Shown here piece by piece: positions 32,415 through 44,489 of a stretch of 64,000 nt of DNA. The DNA is from Ampullaceana balthica (taxonomy: Eukaryota; Mollusca; Gastropoda; Lymnaeidae): NCBI GenBank assembly GCA_944989445.1, contig CALYLW010001383.1, positions 24,229 to 88,228 on the forward strand, given 5' to 3'. The position numbers were made by a program, and so were the translations under genes. Numbering within the stretch: position 1 is the stretch's first letter; each line of letters opens with the position of its first letter. Below the pieces are notes generated by a model. The model had not been told where the DNA came from and did not search any database. It saw only the letters and a program-made list of their open reading frames with translations.

Positions 32415-33812
32415 GCCAAAGGATCATATAATAATGCTCGATCTTAGATATAAGAATTATTGTTATTATTGTTGCTATTGTTGCTGATATTATGTTATTT
32501 TTAAATCCCCAAAAGATCCCCAAAAAGCTTTAACAAAGGGAGTTGAGCCATGAAAGCCTTACAAACGTTATTGAACTGTATTATTACTCTTGAAATCTTC
32601 GACATCTGAACTTGTTCAATTTCTATTGTTAAGTATTGCAACTATCTTCCACCGTGAAGGACGTGTTTAATCTCTTTGGGTACTCACTAGTTGCCAACCT
32701 TACACCGACCGTGTAACTAGTGTACTGCAGCAGGTTCCAACGTTTCAAAAAATTAAATGCTAGACTAGGTTTATTTAATGTTAAAACTTCGAATAAAACA
32801 GACGTCATTGTTTAGGGTATTTGTATTTACCAGTTTCTTGGATGTTTAAACAAATTCAATATTTTCATAATCGGTTAAATTAACACCATTTACTGTATAT
32901 TTGTTCTTTTTAAAAAAAAATAAAATAGAACAAAAAAAAGCAACACTTTTTAAAAACTTGTTTCGTGACCAGTGTAATGTTGACGAGATATTTTTTTTTG
33001 GAATGATGGGGCTCAAAGTGAAAAAAAAAGTATAGATGGTTTGGGGGGGGATGATTCATTGACTTGCAAACAACTGCTCATCAACGTACATCCAGACAAA
33101 TTTGATGGTTATTCCGTAGTTACCAATAACATTCAGTCAAGCTTGGTAGTTATTCCAAAGTTACATATGAAATTTAGTAACTTTGTCATGACTTCAAAAT
33201 TATGTATTACACTCAGAAAAACTTGGTGGCAATTCAAAAATTACCAATTACATTCAGATAAACTTGGTCATCATTAAAAAAAATAATTGTATTTCCTTAT
33301 CAATTCACGAAGAGGCAGCTGTAAAACAAACCCAAAAAAAATCAAAATTGTCTTCCAGCACATAGTATTAACTTACCGATGTTGTTCTATTTGTCTTTAT
33401 CTTAATCTCAGCCGATAACAACAGAGACAATCAAGCGCTGAGTGTCAATAAATCGATTTAACCGTACCCACAAGTGAGGGGACTTAGTTAGGAAAGTTCG
33501 ATCTCGATTCCTAATATGGTAAATGCAACCAGCGACTACAATGTGTCATGTGACCACTATAAAAAAACAAAGTAAACGCGGCTCCACTCACCTGTCTATA
33601 CCTCTCCGGTTTATCAAGATTAAACAATTCGTGCACATAATTTAACATTTCTTCCGTTTGTTTTACAACAATCACATTATAAAATAACAAAACTCCAATA
33701 AAATTACGGGGTTGGGGGGTAGAAAAAGAAAATACATTAGCCTCATTATTTAATGAATTATTAAAAAACACATTCCCTAACTAAATTTGTGGTTTCCCTA
33801 AAAGTGAATAGT
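32415..33812. other. No gene recognised; weak ~57-bp repeat
   Basis: AT-rich sequence. At 33100-33275 a diverged tandem motif recurs (AGTTACCAATAACATTCAG, AAATTACCAATTACATTCAG, with CTTGGTNGT). A minus-strand open frame near 33511-33771 has no support. Confidence 0.4.
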
Positions 33813-33814
33813 AG

Positions 33815-35590
33815 ATAAATAGAAGTAAAAAAAAGATTTTTAAAAACCACGTTTTTATAAGCGGACTAAAAAGAAGAAAATAATTTAAAACTTATAAGTT
33901 CAAGTACTTCTATTTAATATGACTAAAAACATGGGGCATTCGATCGACCTGAAATTTTGAAACAATGCATTGTCATCCAAGATCTATCTGTAGTAAACTT
34001 TTCAGATCTCTAGGGCCATCAGAAGTGGTTCAATTTTACGTTGGCAGATTTGAAAAAATCTTGGACAAACCAACAAATAGGAACGAAAGCGAGTTAATAT
34101 AAATAGAAGTAAAAAAAGATTTTTAAAAACCACGTTTTTATAAGCGGACTAAAAAGAAGAAAATAAGGTAAAACTTATTAGTTCAAGTACTTCGATTTAA
34201 TATGACTAAAAACGTGGGGCGGGCGCTTATGGGGTTTAACATATGCGGTTCACTCATTCTCTCACTTATAGATCTCTCTTTTGCCTTCTAAATTAGAAAT
34301 CTTTAATTTTTATACCAAACACCCGCCCCACGTTTTTAGTCATATCAAATCGAAGTACTTGAACTAATAAGTTTTAACTTATTTTCTTCTTTTTAGTCCG
34401 CTTATAAAAACGTGGTTTTAAAAAAATCTTTTTTTTACTTCCATTTATTTTATTCTTTATAGTCCACTTATAACAACCTCGTTTTTTAAAATATTTTTTT
34501 ACTTCTATTTATTTTACCAAACACCTCACAAGCGCCCGCCCAACGTTTTAAAAACATTGTGATGTGGTCACGGGGTGAACTCACGGATGTCAACAAAAGC
34601 CGACGGTTACAGATGCTTATATATAGACTATAGATAAACAAAAAAGTTCAATAAAATTAATAACGGTACATTCGATCGATCTGAAATTTTGATACAATGC
34701 ATTGTCATCCAAGATCTATCTGTGGTAAAATTTTGAGATCTCTAGGACCATCAGAAGTGGTTCAATTTTACGTTGGCAGATTTTGAAAAAATCTTGGACA
34801 AACCAACAAACAATGCCCCACGAAAGCGAGTTAATAAAAACGTGGTAAAAAAATAAATAGAAGTAAAAAAAAGATTTTTAAAAACCACGTTTTTATAAGC
34901 GGACTAAAAAGAAGAAAATAATTTAAAACTTATTAATTCAAGTACTTCGATTTAATATGACTAAAAACGTGGGGGCGGGCGCTTATGAGGTTTAACATAT
35001 GCGGTTCACTCATTCTCTCACTTATAGATCTCTCTTTTGCCTTCTACATTAGAAATCTTTAATTTTTATACCAAACACCCACCCCACGTTTTTAGTCATA
35101 TTAAATCGAAGTACTTGAACTAATAAGTTTTAAATTATTTTCTTCTTTTTAGTCCGCTTATAAAAACGTGGTTTTTTTAAATCTTTTTTTTACTTCTATT
35201 TATTTTATTCTTTTTAGTCCACTTCTAACATCCTGGTTTTTAAAAATATTTTTTCACCTCTATTTATTTTACCAAACACCTCACAAGCGCCCGCCCAACG
35301 TTTTAAAAACATTGTGATGTGGTCACGGGGCGAACTCACAGATGTCAACAAAAGCCGACGGTACAGATGCTTTTATATAGACTATAGATGAACTTAAAAG
35401 TTCAATAATTTAATAACGGTACATTTGATCGATCTGAAATTTTGATAAAATGCATTGTCATCCAAGATCTATCTGTGGTAAAATTTTCAGATCTCTAGGA
35501 CCATCAGAAGTGGTTCAATTTTACGTTGGCAGATTGGGAAAAATCTTGGACAAACAATGCCCACTGAAAGCGAGCTAATAAAAACCTAGT
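33815..35590. repeat. Tandem hairpin repeat: one short and two 750-bp units
   Basis: Three head-to-tail copies start with AAATAGAAGTAAAAAAAGAT at about 33815, 34101 and 34855 (period about 754 bp for the last two). Each full unit has ~100-bp inverted arms (AACCACGTTTTTATAAGCGG ... CCGCTTATAAAAACGTGG) around a ~100-bp loop with CATATGCGGTTCACTCATTC. The first copy lacks loop and second arm. Each unit ends with GATCGATCTGAAATTTTGAT and GAAGTGGTTCAATTTTACG. Confidence 0.8.
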
Positions 35591-35594
35591 AATA

Positions 35595-36133
35595 AAACAA
35601 ACCCGTAAAAACAAAGTTTTTGACTATAAATCCCTTATATATGAGACATAACTAACAGTATTGATTATTTTCAAACATTTACAGACTGAATCTGTCTTAA
35701 CTCAAATTTGCTTCATAACTCTAGGGGGGGGGGTGGGTGGGAGAGGGAGAGGGGAAAAGTCTGGTCACCGATTCGCTTGACCGAGCTCAGAGTGACACGT
35801 AAAATGTAAACAAAAGCGCCCCGTCGCTTCGTTGGGTCGCCTCAATGCGTCAGCTCAAAATTTCACGTGGGAAAAAAACAATAACAAACCGTGAATTTGA
35901 ATTACATACCTCATATAAGGATAAACTAAAAATGCATTAATTTAATTACGGTACGTTCGATCGATCTGAAATTTTGATACGATGCATTGTTGGGTCAGAC
36001 GGGTCAGTGTGCCAAATTTCAGCTCGATCGAATCACGGGAATTGGGTCATTTTTTACTTTTGTTTTTCCGCCCGCCCATGAGACGATGAGATGATGAGAT
36101 GATGAGACGGCCGCGAAGTTAATATAAGGGATT
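35595..36133 (+). mobile_element. Repeat family with ACCCGTAAAA end, divergent copy
   Basis: It starts CAAACCCGTAAAAACAAAG and TTTTTGACTATAAATCCCTT and ends AGTTAATATAAGGGATTTAA. Subterminal inverted copies of AAATCCCTTATAT are visible. It includes GATCGATCTGAAATTTTGAT and a short ATGAG array (36078-36105). It is related to 54043-54551. Confidence 0.7.
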
Positions 36134-36670
36134 TAAAAAGAACAAAGTTTTCAATGTCTAGGCTCGTTTGTGTATGGTTGTGGAACACGTTCAAAAATTT
36201 CAGACCATTTTTCTTTGTCTATTAAATTGGACTTTAAAAACAACAAAAAAGACAATGATTCTTCCACATCTCGTTAACAAAACATTCTTTTAATTTTGCA
36301 AAAACAATTTTTTTTAATCTTTTATTTAAATTGTTAGATTGGCTTAAAGTTGTGTCATAAAGACTAATGTTATATTACAATCTTATCAATATTTTTTGTA
36401 TAAACATTATATGACTGATTGTATAGGTTTTAACTGGTTTTACAGGTTTCTCAGAAATAAGTCATTAAGCGACCGTGGTGGCTAGAAATAAACCCGTTAA
36501 CCAAATCGGCGGCAACGATCAGATTAAAGCGCAGGATGAATTATATAAACAATGGAAGAAAATAAAGACATATTTAATCAGCGACTTAGCGTTGGTATGT
36601 GCCGCCCGGGGCAGAACCCAAATTTGCCGCCGCCCCCCACCCCCACCCCCAAAATATGTTAACGCTATAA

Positions 36671-37074
36671 GGTCCGTCCATAAATGACGTCACGCACCTA
36701 TATATGTGATGATGTGTGACGAGGGGGAGGGGGTTAAGAATTGTGACGTCACGTGAAAACTTTAAATCAAAGTTCCACTTAAACATTCGATTTCTTACTA
36801 TTTTTATGACGTTTTAAATGGATTCACGCTTGTTACGATATTACAGTGAAATCTTACACTAAATACATACTAAAATGACAATAAATTGATTTGAAAAATG
36901 CTCATTTTCAAATAGAAAATACTGCTTTTAGGGGGAGGGGTCACAGCTTTGTGATGTCATATTGGAGGGGAGGTCTAAGTTTTTGTGACAAATTGTGACG
37001 AGGGGGTTGGTGTGGGGGGGGGGAGGGGGGTTAAAAATCGACCAAAATCGCGTGACGTCATTTATGGACGGCCC
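36671..37074. mobile_element. GGGCCGTCC-family MITE, copy 2, nested in hAT
   Basis: It starts GGTCCGTCCATAAATGACGT and ends GTGACGTCATTTATGGACGG plus CCCC. TAA lies on both sides, compatible with a 3-bp duplication. G-runs and TTACGATATTACAG lie inside. Confidence 0.85.
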
Positions 37075-37709
37075 CTAAAGTAAAGATACCAGGTAGTCTT
37101 TATTGGAAAATAAAAATAAGGACACAATACATTTTTGTGTTATAAATCAAAAGAAAAGCTTCATTTCTTGAATAAAATTGAAGTTTTATGTTTTTCCTCA
37201 TTGCACAATCTTTCATGTATCAATGTTTTCAGCCATACCATGCTCAATTGCCAAAATAACTATTGATTAGCTAATCTTGGTGTATACATTATTGATCTTA
37301 ATTCATTTTTATTAACTTAATTTTAGAGAATCTATTTTAACACATTGCATTATTTAAAACATTGTTCGAATTAATGATATTATTTTAGGCAAGGTAACTT
37401 CTAATCCTAATTATCTATTTAAAAAACTTGAATAAATTAACTGGTCTTGGATTCATTTATTCTTTTTTTTACCCGTGGGGTTCAAATATTCCTTGTTTGA
37501 CAATGACGCATGAGATATTTTGTATACTCTAATTTGAAGGCTAAATTTAAAAGTCCAGTATATTATCAGGTGTATGAAAATCTTATCTGTTTTCTAAATT
37601 CGATATAAATGCCAAAAACTCACATGAATTTCTACAGTAATCTCATGTTATTGTTATGAAGAATAAAACTTTCCACGTAAAATTTTATTAAATGTCAAAG
37701 CATCCTTTA

Positions 37710-38184
37710 CTAGCCTGTTCCATAAGTTTCTCTGTGAGAAGCTTCTGTTAAGCATTTTTGAACACTATACGTTGGTAAATAATTTCGGGCATCTTTGATA
37801 TAAACTATAAATAAGAAAAAAAAAGATTTCATTGTGACTATCAAAGTTCCTGCGTCTGTTCGTGTGTTGAGCTTTTTGTCTGCATCTATCAATTCTTCTA
37901 TAGCTTTAAAAATATCCTCAAAATAGCTCCATGGTATATTCACTATTTTGTACCCTGAATTATGTTTAATGCATTGCTTGTAGTTGTAGAAGCAATTTGA
38001 TATTCCAAACGAAGTATGGACATTGAAAGGAATGCGTAACAACGTTCTGGTGTAGAGTTAGAGAGTTCATTTCAGTAGGAGTATCATATAAACAAAATTG
38101 ATGAAATGAACTTTTTGTGCGAGATTTGACATTGACATTTAATTTTTTGCGTTTTTCTTTAATTCCTTCATACTTTTCAGCCAT
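37710..38184 (-). pseudogene. Unrecognised ORF remnant carried by hAT
   Basis: Two overlapping frames are readable (FKAIEELIDADKKLNTRTDA; YLPTYSVQKCLTEASHRETY; upstream MAEKYEGIKEKRKKLN). Frame changes near 37970-38040. The related copy at 13978-14190 shares FK(V/A)(L/I)EELIDAxKK. Conservation between copies suggests a former protein of the element family. No function is assigned. Confidence 0.4.
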
Positions 38185-39388
38185 GAAGAAATATTAACAC
38201 ACGTTGGGCCTCTGCAGTCCATCATTTTAAGATCATCATTATTTAAAATCTTTTTAGAAATGTTTTAGAACCTCTTGCAACTTTGTTTTGTTCTTTATTA
38301 ATAGTTCATTCTTTTTATCCAATCTATGATTCTTTGCAATTGCCAAAAAAAATGGTAATGTTGAGTACTTGTTCATGAGTGGCTACTTTTGTGTTTGTGT
38401 GTGTCAAGTTTTGATTCCATTAGATTAGCAATTTTGTTCATTATTTTTATTTATTCCACAAAATAATAACATTAACATGAAAATAATTTTGCTTTGAAAG
38501 AAAAGACCATATAACTACGCCAACAACTTTGTTCCAGTAATTTACCTACGTTAAAATCGATTAAATGTACCAGCACATAATTGTCATGTTGGTACACTAC
38601 TTCAGCCCCAATGTTTTTCAGCTCAGTGGCATTAGTTTTAGAAGTCTTTAGATTAATAAAATAATATGAGTTTGAAATTTTGGCATTAGAAACGTCTACG
38701 TATTTTAATATAGTTTCTTCCTTTGTTTTTTTATTTTATTTTGTTAAACTTTATTATAATGTTATCTATTTTTAGAAGCTAATTAACAAGTGGAATTTTC
38801 CGCCACCTCCTCACCCCCCTACTCCCCAACTATGTGCCGTTCGGAGAATTCGATTCGATCATGTTTCAAATTGATAGGGTCACAGTAAGATTTGCTTTTA
38901 CAACAGGAAAAACTGTCAAATTTTAAGAACCAATTAAGTTGATACCACATCAAGCTGTGTTTTTTCAAAACAGTAGCATTAGCATCAGAAGAATTTAAGA
39001 AGTTCTGGCAGTTGAAACGTTCACACGATTGATGATAGTTCCTTTATTTCTTTTATTAATTTCTTATTTGGCTGTTATTTTATTTCGCTTAAAAACTCCA
39101 CTTTCTTATAAAATCTTCATTGCTAGAAAGTATATTTAAAAACTACTAGGTATTTGCCGCCCCTGGCAAAGTGCCACCCGGGCAGTCGCCCCCCTGCCCC
39201 CCCCTCGCTACGCCACTGTATTTAATTACTGTATTTAATAAAAAAATAGTGTAAGTTAAAATAATGTATTGCTGGCCGTTTTCTTATTAAGATTTAAAGA
39301 AGAGATCACCTACTTATGGAGTTAGTAATGTTTCTTCCTCCTCTTGGAGACTTCTATGTCCACTTGACAACTTGATTAAGGCTTGACA

Positions 39389-41082
39389 GCTATCCAAGAT
39401 GGTTGGTTGTTGAGTTTGGCTGAGGTTATCAAAGATGGCTGGTTGTTGAGTTTGGTTGAGGCTATCCAAGATGCATGGTTGGTTGTTTAGTTTGGCTGAG
39501 GCTATCCAAGATGGGTTTTTTTTTGGTTTGGTTGAGGCTATCCAAGATGTTTGGTTGTTGAGTTTGGCTGATCTATCCAATATGGTTTATTTTTTAGTTT
39601 GGCTGAGGCTATCCAAGATGGTTGTTTGTTGAGTTTGACTGAGGCTATCCAAGATGGTTGTTTGTTGAATTTGGCTGAGGCTATCCAAGATGCATGGTTG
39701 GTTGTTGAGTTTAGCGGAGGCTATCCAAGATCGTTGGTTCTTTAGTTGTATTGAGGCTATCCTAGATAGTTGGTTTTTCAGTTTGACTGAGGCTATATCC
39801 AAGATGCATGGTTGGTTGTTGAGTTTAGCGGAGGCTATCCAAGATGGTTGTTTGTTGAATTTGGCTGAGGCTATCCAAGATGCATGGTTGGTTGTTGAGT
39901 TTAGCGGAGGCTATCCAAGATCGTTGGTTCTTTAGTTGTATTGAGGCTATCCTAGATAGTTGGTTTTTCAGTTTGACTGAGGCTATATCCAAGATGCATG
40001 GTTGGTTGTTGAGTTTAGCGGAGGCTATCCAAGATGGTTGTTTGTTGAATTTGGCTGAGGCTATCCAAGATGCATGGTTAGTTGTTGAGTTTGGCTGAGG
40101 CTATCCAAGATGGTTGGTTCTTTAGTTGTATTTAGGCTATCCTAGATAGTTGGTTTTTCAGTTTGACTGAGGCTATATCCAAGATGCATGGTTGGTTGTT
40201 GAGTTTAGCGGAAGCTATCCAAGATGGTTGTTTGTTGAATTTGGATGAGGCTATCCAAGATGCATGGTTAGTTGTTGAGTTTGGCTGAGGCTATCCAAGA
40301 TAATTCGTTGTTGAGTTTAACTGAGGCTATCCAAGATGGTTGGTTCTTTAGTTTGGTTGAGGCTATCCAAGATGGTTGATTGTTTAGTTTGACTGAGGCT
40401 ATCCAAGATAATTCGTTGTTGAGTTTGGCTGAGGCTATCCAAGATGGTTGGTTCTTTAGCTGTATTGAGGCTATCCTAGATAGTTGGTTGTTCAGTTTGA
40501 CTGAGGCTATATCCAAGATGGTTGCTTGTTCGGTTTGACTGGGGCTATCCAAGATAATTAATTGTTGAGTTTGGCTGAGGCTATCCAAGATGGTTGGATC
40601 TTGAGTTTGGCTGAGGCAATCCAAGATGGTTGGTTGTTCGGTTTGACTGAGGCTATCCAAGATAATTGGTTGTTGAGTTTGGCTGAGGCTATCCAAGATG
40701 GTTGGATCTTGAGTTTGGCTGAGGCAATCCAAGATGGTTGGATCTTGAGTTTGGCTGAGGCAATCCAAGATGGTTGGTTGTTCGGTTTGACTGAGGCTAT
40801 CCAAGATAATTGGTTGTTGAGTTTGGCTGAGGCTATCCAAGATGGTTGGATCTTGAGTTTGGCTGAGGCAATCCAAGATGGTTGGTTGTTCGGTTTGACT
40901 GAGGCTATCCAAGATAATTGGTTGTTGAGTCTGGCTGAGGCTATCCAAAATGGTTGTTTGTTGAATTTGACTGAGGCTATCCAAGATTGCTGGTTGTTGA
41001 GTTTGGCTGAGGCTATCCAAGATGGTTGGATCTTGAGTTTGGCTGAGGCTATCCAAGATGGTTGGTTGTTGACTTTGGCTGG
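39389..41082. repeat. 36-bp minisatellite, about 47 units, with higher-order structure
   Basis: The core unit is CTGAGGCTATCCAAGATGG then TTGGTTGTTGAGTTTGG. A 190-bp block (39690-39879) is repeated at 39880-40069 almost unchanged. From 40560 a multi-unit block alternating GGATCTTGAG, GTTGTTCGG and AATTGGTTG variants recurs. As 36 is a multiple of 3, both strands stay open: LAEAIQDGWLLS on plus and LDSLSQTQQPTI on minus. I see no start context or flanking exon that makes it a gene. Confidence 0.93.
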
Positions 41083-41680
41083 GGCACGTGTTCGGAAAGT
41101 TTAGAAGCAGCTAAAACGTAAAAACCTTGTTTGATAAGTCCGCCGGGGTGGCTAAATTTATCGCTGCTCCACAAATACGACTCGACTACAGTTGTTTCTA
41201 ACCCCCACCCATTCAATGTATCCCAAATCTTGGCACCCTTTCCCTACACAATTAGACTGTCACTCCTACTCTGGCACCCCTACCCTAATACCACTACCAT
41301 GTCACCCCTTACCTGTCACCCCTTCCCTGGCACCTCTGTCCTGGCACGCCTCCCCTTTTAAGTCCACCCCTTCCACTGCCGCCGCTCTTCCCCTACCATT
41401 GTCTTCTTGAATGTGAAAAAAATACAGGTGGTAATAACGGAAACAGAGCTCCCCCCTCCCCCCCCTCCCCACACACACACCAATGTCTTTGAATCGGTCA
41501 ACCCGACTGACACCAGAGATAGTGTGAGATTACGCGACAACATTGATATCCTAATAGGGGCGGGCCCAGTTGCTGTTTTTTTTCCTATGCACTTAAAACA
41601 AGAGTTGAATATTTAAAGTTTATTTACAAAAAGAATGGAGTTATCGAAGATGGTTTAGTTTCTAAAGACAAAATGTACAC
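41083..41680. other. No gene recognised; C-rich degenerate repeats
   Basis: At 41205-41345 a degenerate motif recurs (CTGGCACCCCTACCC, TGTCACCCCTTACC). A C/CA-rich tract follows at 41450-41480. Confidence 0.5.
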
Positions 41681-41736
41681 CATTGGCGTAGCTAGGATTG
41701 GTAAGGCTTTGGGGCCTCCACCTAGCTACGCCACTG
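41681..41736. mobile_element. 56-bp miniature hAT element
   Basis: The left end is CATTGGCGTAGCTAGG and the right end is CCTAGCTACGCCACTG. Both flanks read ATGTACAC, a perfect 8-bp duplication. Only about 24 bp lie between the ends. The end type is that of the 4358-8744 hAT. Confidence 0.88.
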
Positions 41737-41744
41737 ATGTACAC

Positions 41745-43166
41745 CCTGCCTCCCCATCAGCTGCAGCCCCGGGGTTAGGGTCCTACGGCTCAAAAATGGC
41801 AACACTGGAGTAGGGTCAAACTCTTGCACAGTTCAAAGGTCAGTCACCTACGATATTACAGCACCGTGTAGGGATATCAGTCCATTTAAAAAATAAAAAA
41901 AAATTTTTAAAAAACCCGCACACACACACAATTTGAAAAATACCCATCTGTGGCGGAACAACACCCACCGTTCAAAGCATCGGCGTACCTAGGAAATGAT
42001 GGCGTGGGGAATGAGTCGCTTAAAGAAGTTACTTTGAGTAAACATTTTATAAAAAGTCGTTGTGGTTGTGTTTGTGTGTGTGCTTGCGAAACTTACCTTG
42101 TCCAACACATGTGTGCACCTACACGTTTTAATTCGAATGTGTTCGATAGTCAAGACATTGATGTTATTTTAAGCACATAGCGAATTATTGATATACCAGT
42201 TTGTTTAAGAGGTTATTTCTTAAGTTACTCATTAGTTCATGTGTCTCAGGCATCCGGGTACTCAATTCAAACAACAAATTTTGCTGTACACGTTATGTAT
42301 AATAATAGACTGACCTCCCGTGGTTGCATTTGTTAAATGTTATTTTGAGCTTTTTGAGTTTTTAAGTTTTGCGGTTTTGGGGTTTTGAGCTTTTTAGGTT
42401 TTGAAGTTTTGAGGTTTTCGGGTATAACAAAAAGATTGCCTTAAAATCACATCCTTGCTTTAAACAAAACAAAATTTAAACTCAGTCGAACTTAAAATAC
42501 TTCACATCTATTTAATCAATTCAGAGTACATTTTGTTTAGAAGCATGTACAAAAGACGTCGAGAAAATTTTGAAAAGAAAAGTATTTACAAGTATTGTTT
42601 TGGAAAAAAAAACAAGTGTTTTAGTTTGAAATGAAAATTTTATGCGGAAACCCCCCCCTCCCTTCCCCTCCAATTAAAGTCCCCCCACCCGGCCATTAAA
42701 ATATCTTTCCCTTTGTGATCCTTCTTTGTTGTATCAGGGGGGAAACTTCGATTACAGAGAAGGGCATTGCTATAAATCTTACGGAGGTTAGCTCACCCTT
42801 TCTATTAAAGGCAGTTTAACTTTGTAAGAATTGGATGGTTCTCATGAAACCAGGAATGTGGCAACCGAAGTTTAATCATTCAATTAGAAGGGCAAACAAC
42901 AGCTTGGAACACTCAGTCCAAGTTTAGAAATTATGTAAGGGGACTGGAGGGTGTATTAATCAATACCAACTCAAGGTGTGTTCTTTTATTATAGTTAAAA
43001 GCGGCAAGCTGCTAACAATGGAATGACGTGAGAACCTCCTCGGTCCGTATCACGGCGTCTGTAGGTGGCAAACGAAGATCGGCATTAATAACTTTGTTAA
43101 ACTAAACTCACATTGCTGTTAATTGACTGGGTTGAATTTTCCCAAAGCCGATGCCTTGCTCAGCAA
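41745..43166. other. No gene recognised
   Basis: At 42345-42425 a T/G-rich degenerate motif (TTTTGAGNTTTTNAGG) repeats. C-runs occur near 42650-42690. No convincing exon. Confidence 0.45.
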
Positions 43167-43364
43167 CAGTGGCGTCACTAAGACGGGGGTTTGAGAATCG
43201 CAACCGGGTGACAACGCCACAAGGGGCGACACCAAAATGTCAAATACAGTATGTTCCCGTTATTTGGCACTGGCAGACTCGGAGGAGGTGCTTTGGGGTA
43301 AGTCGCGAGGGGGTGACACCATTTGCTACCGCACTGGGTGACACCAACCCTAGTGACGCCACTG
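43167..43364. mobile_element. 198-bp hAT MITE, CAGTGGCGTCAC type
   Basis: The ends are CAGTGGCGTCACTAAG and CCTAGTGACGCCACTG. Flanks CTCAGCAA and CTCAGCAC match at 7 of 8. The interior contains GGGTGACA on one side and GGGTGACACC on the other. It is non-coding. Confidence 0.85.
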
Positions 43365-43619
43365 CTCAGCACACAGCAATGTGGTGTCTTCATAGAAATT
43401 TTGAAGGGACATTATGGGCGTGTACTTTTGTGTGTCTTTCTTTAAGCACATTTATCACGTTCTTCAATACGAAATGAAAACAGGGAGAATTTTTAAAATA
43501 ATGACATGTTTTAAATATATTTTTCATTGTTTAAAATAAATTGTAAATTAGCAAACCAATTTATAATAGAAAAATTTTTTAAAGACCTAATTTACAATAT
43601 TAACCTATTTGTTACAGAT

Positions 43620-43790
43620 GGTTCTTCTATACAGAAGATAGCTGAGCCCTACGCTATTTCCATGTTCTATGAGTAGTCTAGCATTTCCTAGAGTTATAAA
43701 TGTTGATAGAATGTTGGTTTTCCTGGTTTCATCAGACGGCAGATCGAGAATTGGAATGGATTTCTTTTTTGCATACGGAATATAAACTTT
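43620..43790 (-). mobile_element. Degraded LINE 3' end, same family as 14950-23211
   Basis: Plus-strand landmarks TTCTTCTATACAGAAGAT, AATGTTGATAGAATGTTGGT, TTCCTGGTTTCATCAGACGG and TTTGCATACGGAATATAAAC match 57790-58000. It is 5'-truncated. Confidence 0.75.
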
Positions 43791-43816
43791 TTTTTAAAAA
43801 TTCCTTTTTTTGGATA

Positions 43817-43818
43817 AC

Positions 43819-43850
<32 letters not shown>

Positions 43851-44215
43851 AATAAATTGATAGTTTTTATAGCGCTGTACCCCAGCAAGGAACCGGGCTC
43901 ACAGCGCTTTACATGGAGATCATAACATACATATAATAATTAAATAACCATTCATTCATACCATAATAACAACAGAAAGGACAGTACATTACACATAAGC
44001 TACGTGAATCATTAAAAGAAATGTTGTTTCATTAATTTTGTAAATACATTTCGAAAAGATGCGTCTTAAATGCAGTCTTGATGGTTTTAGTCGTTGGAAT
44101 ACTACGGATGTGTAATGGTAGAGAATTCCATTGTTTGGCTGCACAAAAAGAGAATGACCTTTCGCTAAAAGTTTTAGTAATATACCGTATGTGATCTATT
44201 AAAAATACAATCAAT
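43817..44215 (-). mobile_element. Second LINE family, 3' end with ATT tail
   Basis: On the minus strand the ORF end reads SERSFSFCAAKQWNSLPLHI, then FKTHLFEMYLQN and stop at 44032. This is a typical RT C-terminus of CR1/L2-like LINEs (WNSLP). The UTR contains TGTAAAGCGCTGTGAGCCCG and ends in an ATT array (43817-43856). It is truncated at about 44215. Confidence 0.75.
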
Positions 44216-44265
44216 GCTATTAGAAAGAGCACATTTTTATTATTTTTATTCATAAACATTAAGAG

Positions 44266-44378
44266 AAAATATATAATAACTTCATAAGCTATACTATAGA
44301 AAAAATATATGATAACTTCATAAGCTATACTATAGAAAAAATATATGATAACTTCATAAGCTATACTATAGAAAAAAT
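44266..44378. repeat. 36-bp tandem repeat, three units
   Basis: Unit AAAATATATGATAACTTCAT plus AAGCTATACTATAGAA. It adds a repeated 12-residue stretch to the open frame upstream of the LINE fragment, which is a by-product. Confidence 0.9.
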
Positions 44379-44489
44379 AGATGATGTGTAAGTGAGGGGG
44401 AGTTACTTTATTTAAGGGTCGATGACTCACAAGAAATGTTTTCTCTAAAAGCCCTGGTAAGACCACCACCTCACACCCCCCCCCCACCC

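Larger units (their letters stand above)
36579..39218 (-). mobile_element. hAT element, 2.64 kb, with unrecognised ORF
   Basis: The ends are CAGCGACTTAGCG and CTCGCTACGCCACTG. Both flanks read TATTTAAT, a perfect 8-bp duplication. Subterminal GCCGCCCGGGGCAG and CCACCCGGGCAG are inverse-like. A GGGCCGTCC MITE (36671-37074) is inserted. The only coding-like stretch is on the minus strand (37710-38184). I cannot identify a hAT transposase domain there, so it may be non-autonomous or too decayed. Confidence 0.85.

Noticed and set aside
39389..41082. Long repeat-protein genes of 262 codons (minus) and 180 codons (plus)
   Set aside because: Both arise because the 36-bp unit is a multiple of three; no start context, splice signals or flanking coding sequence.
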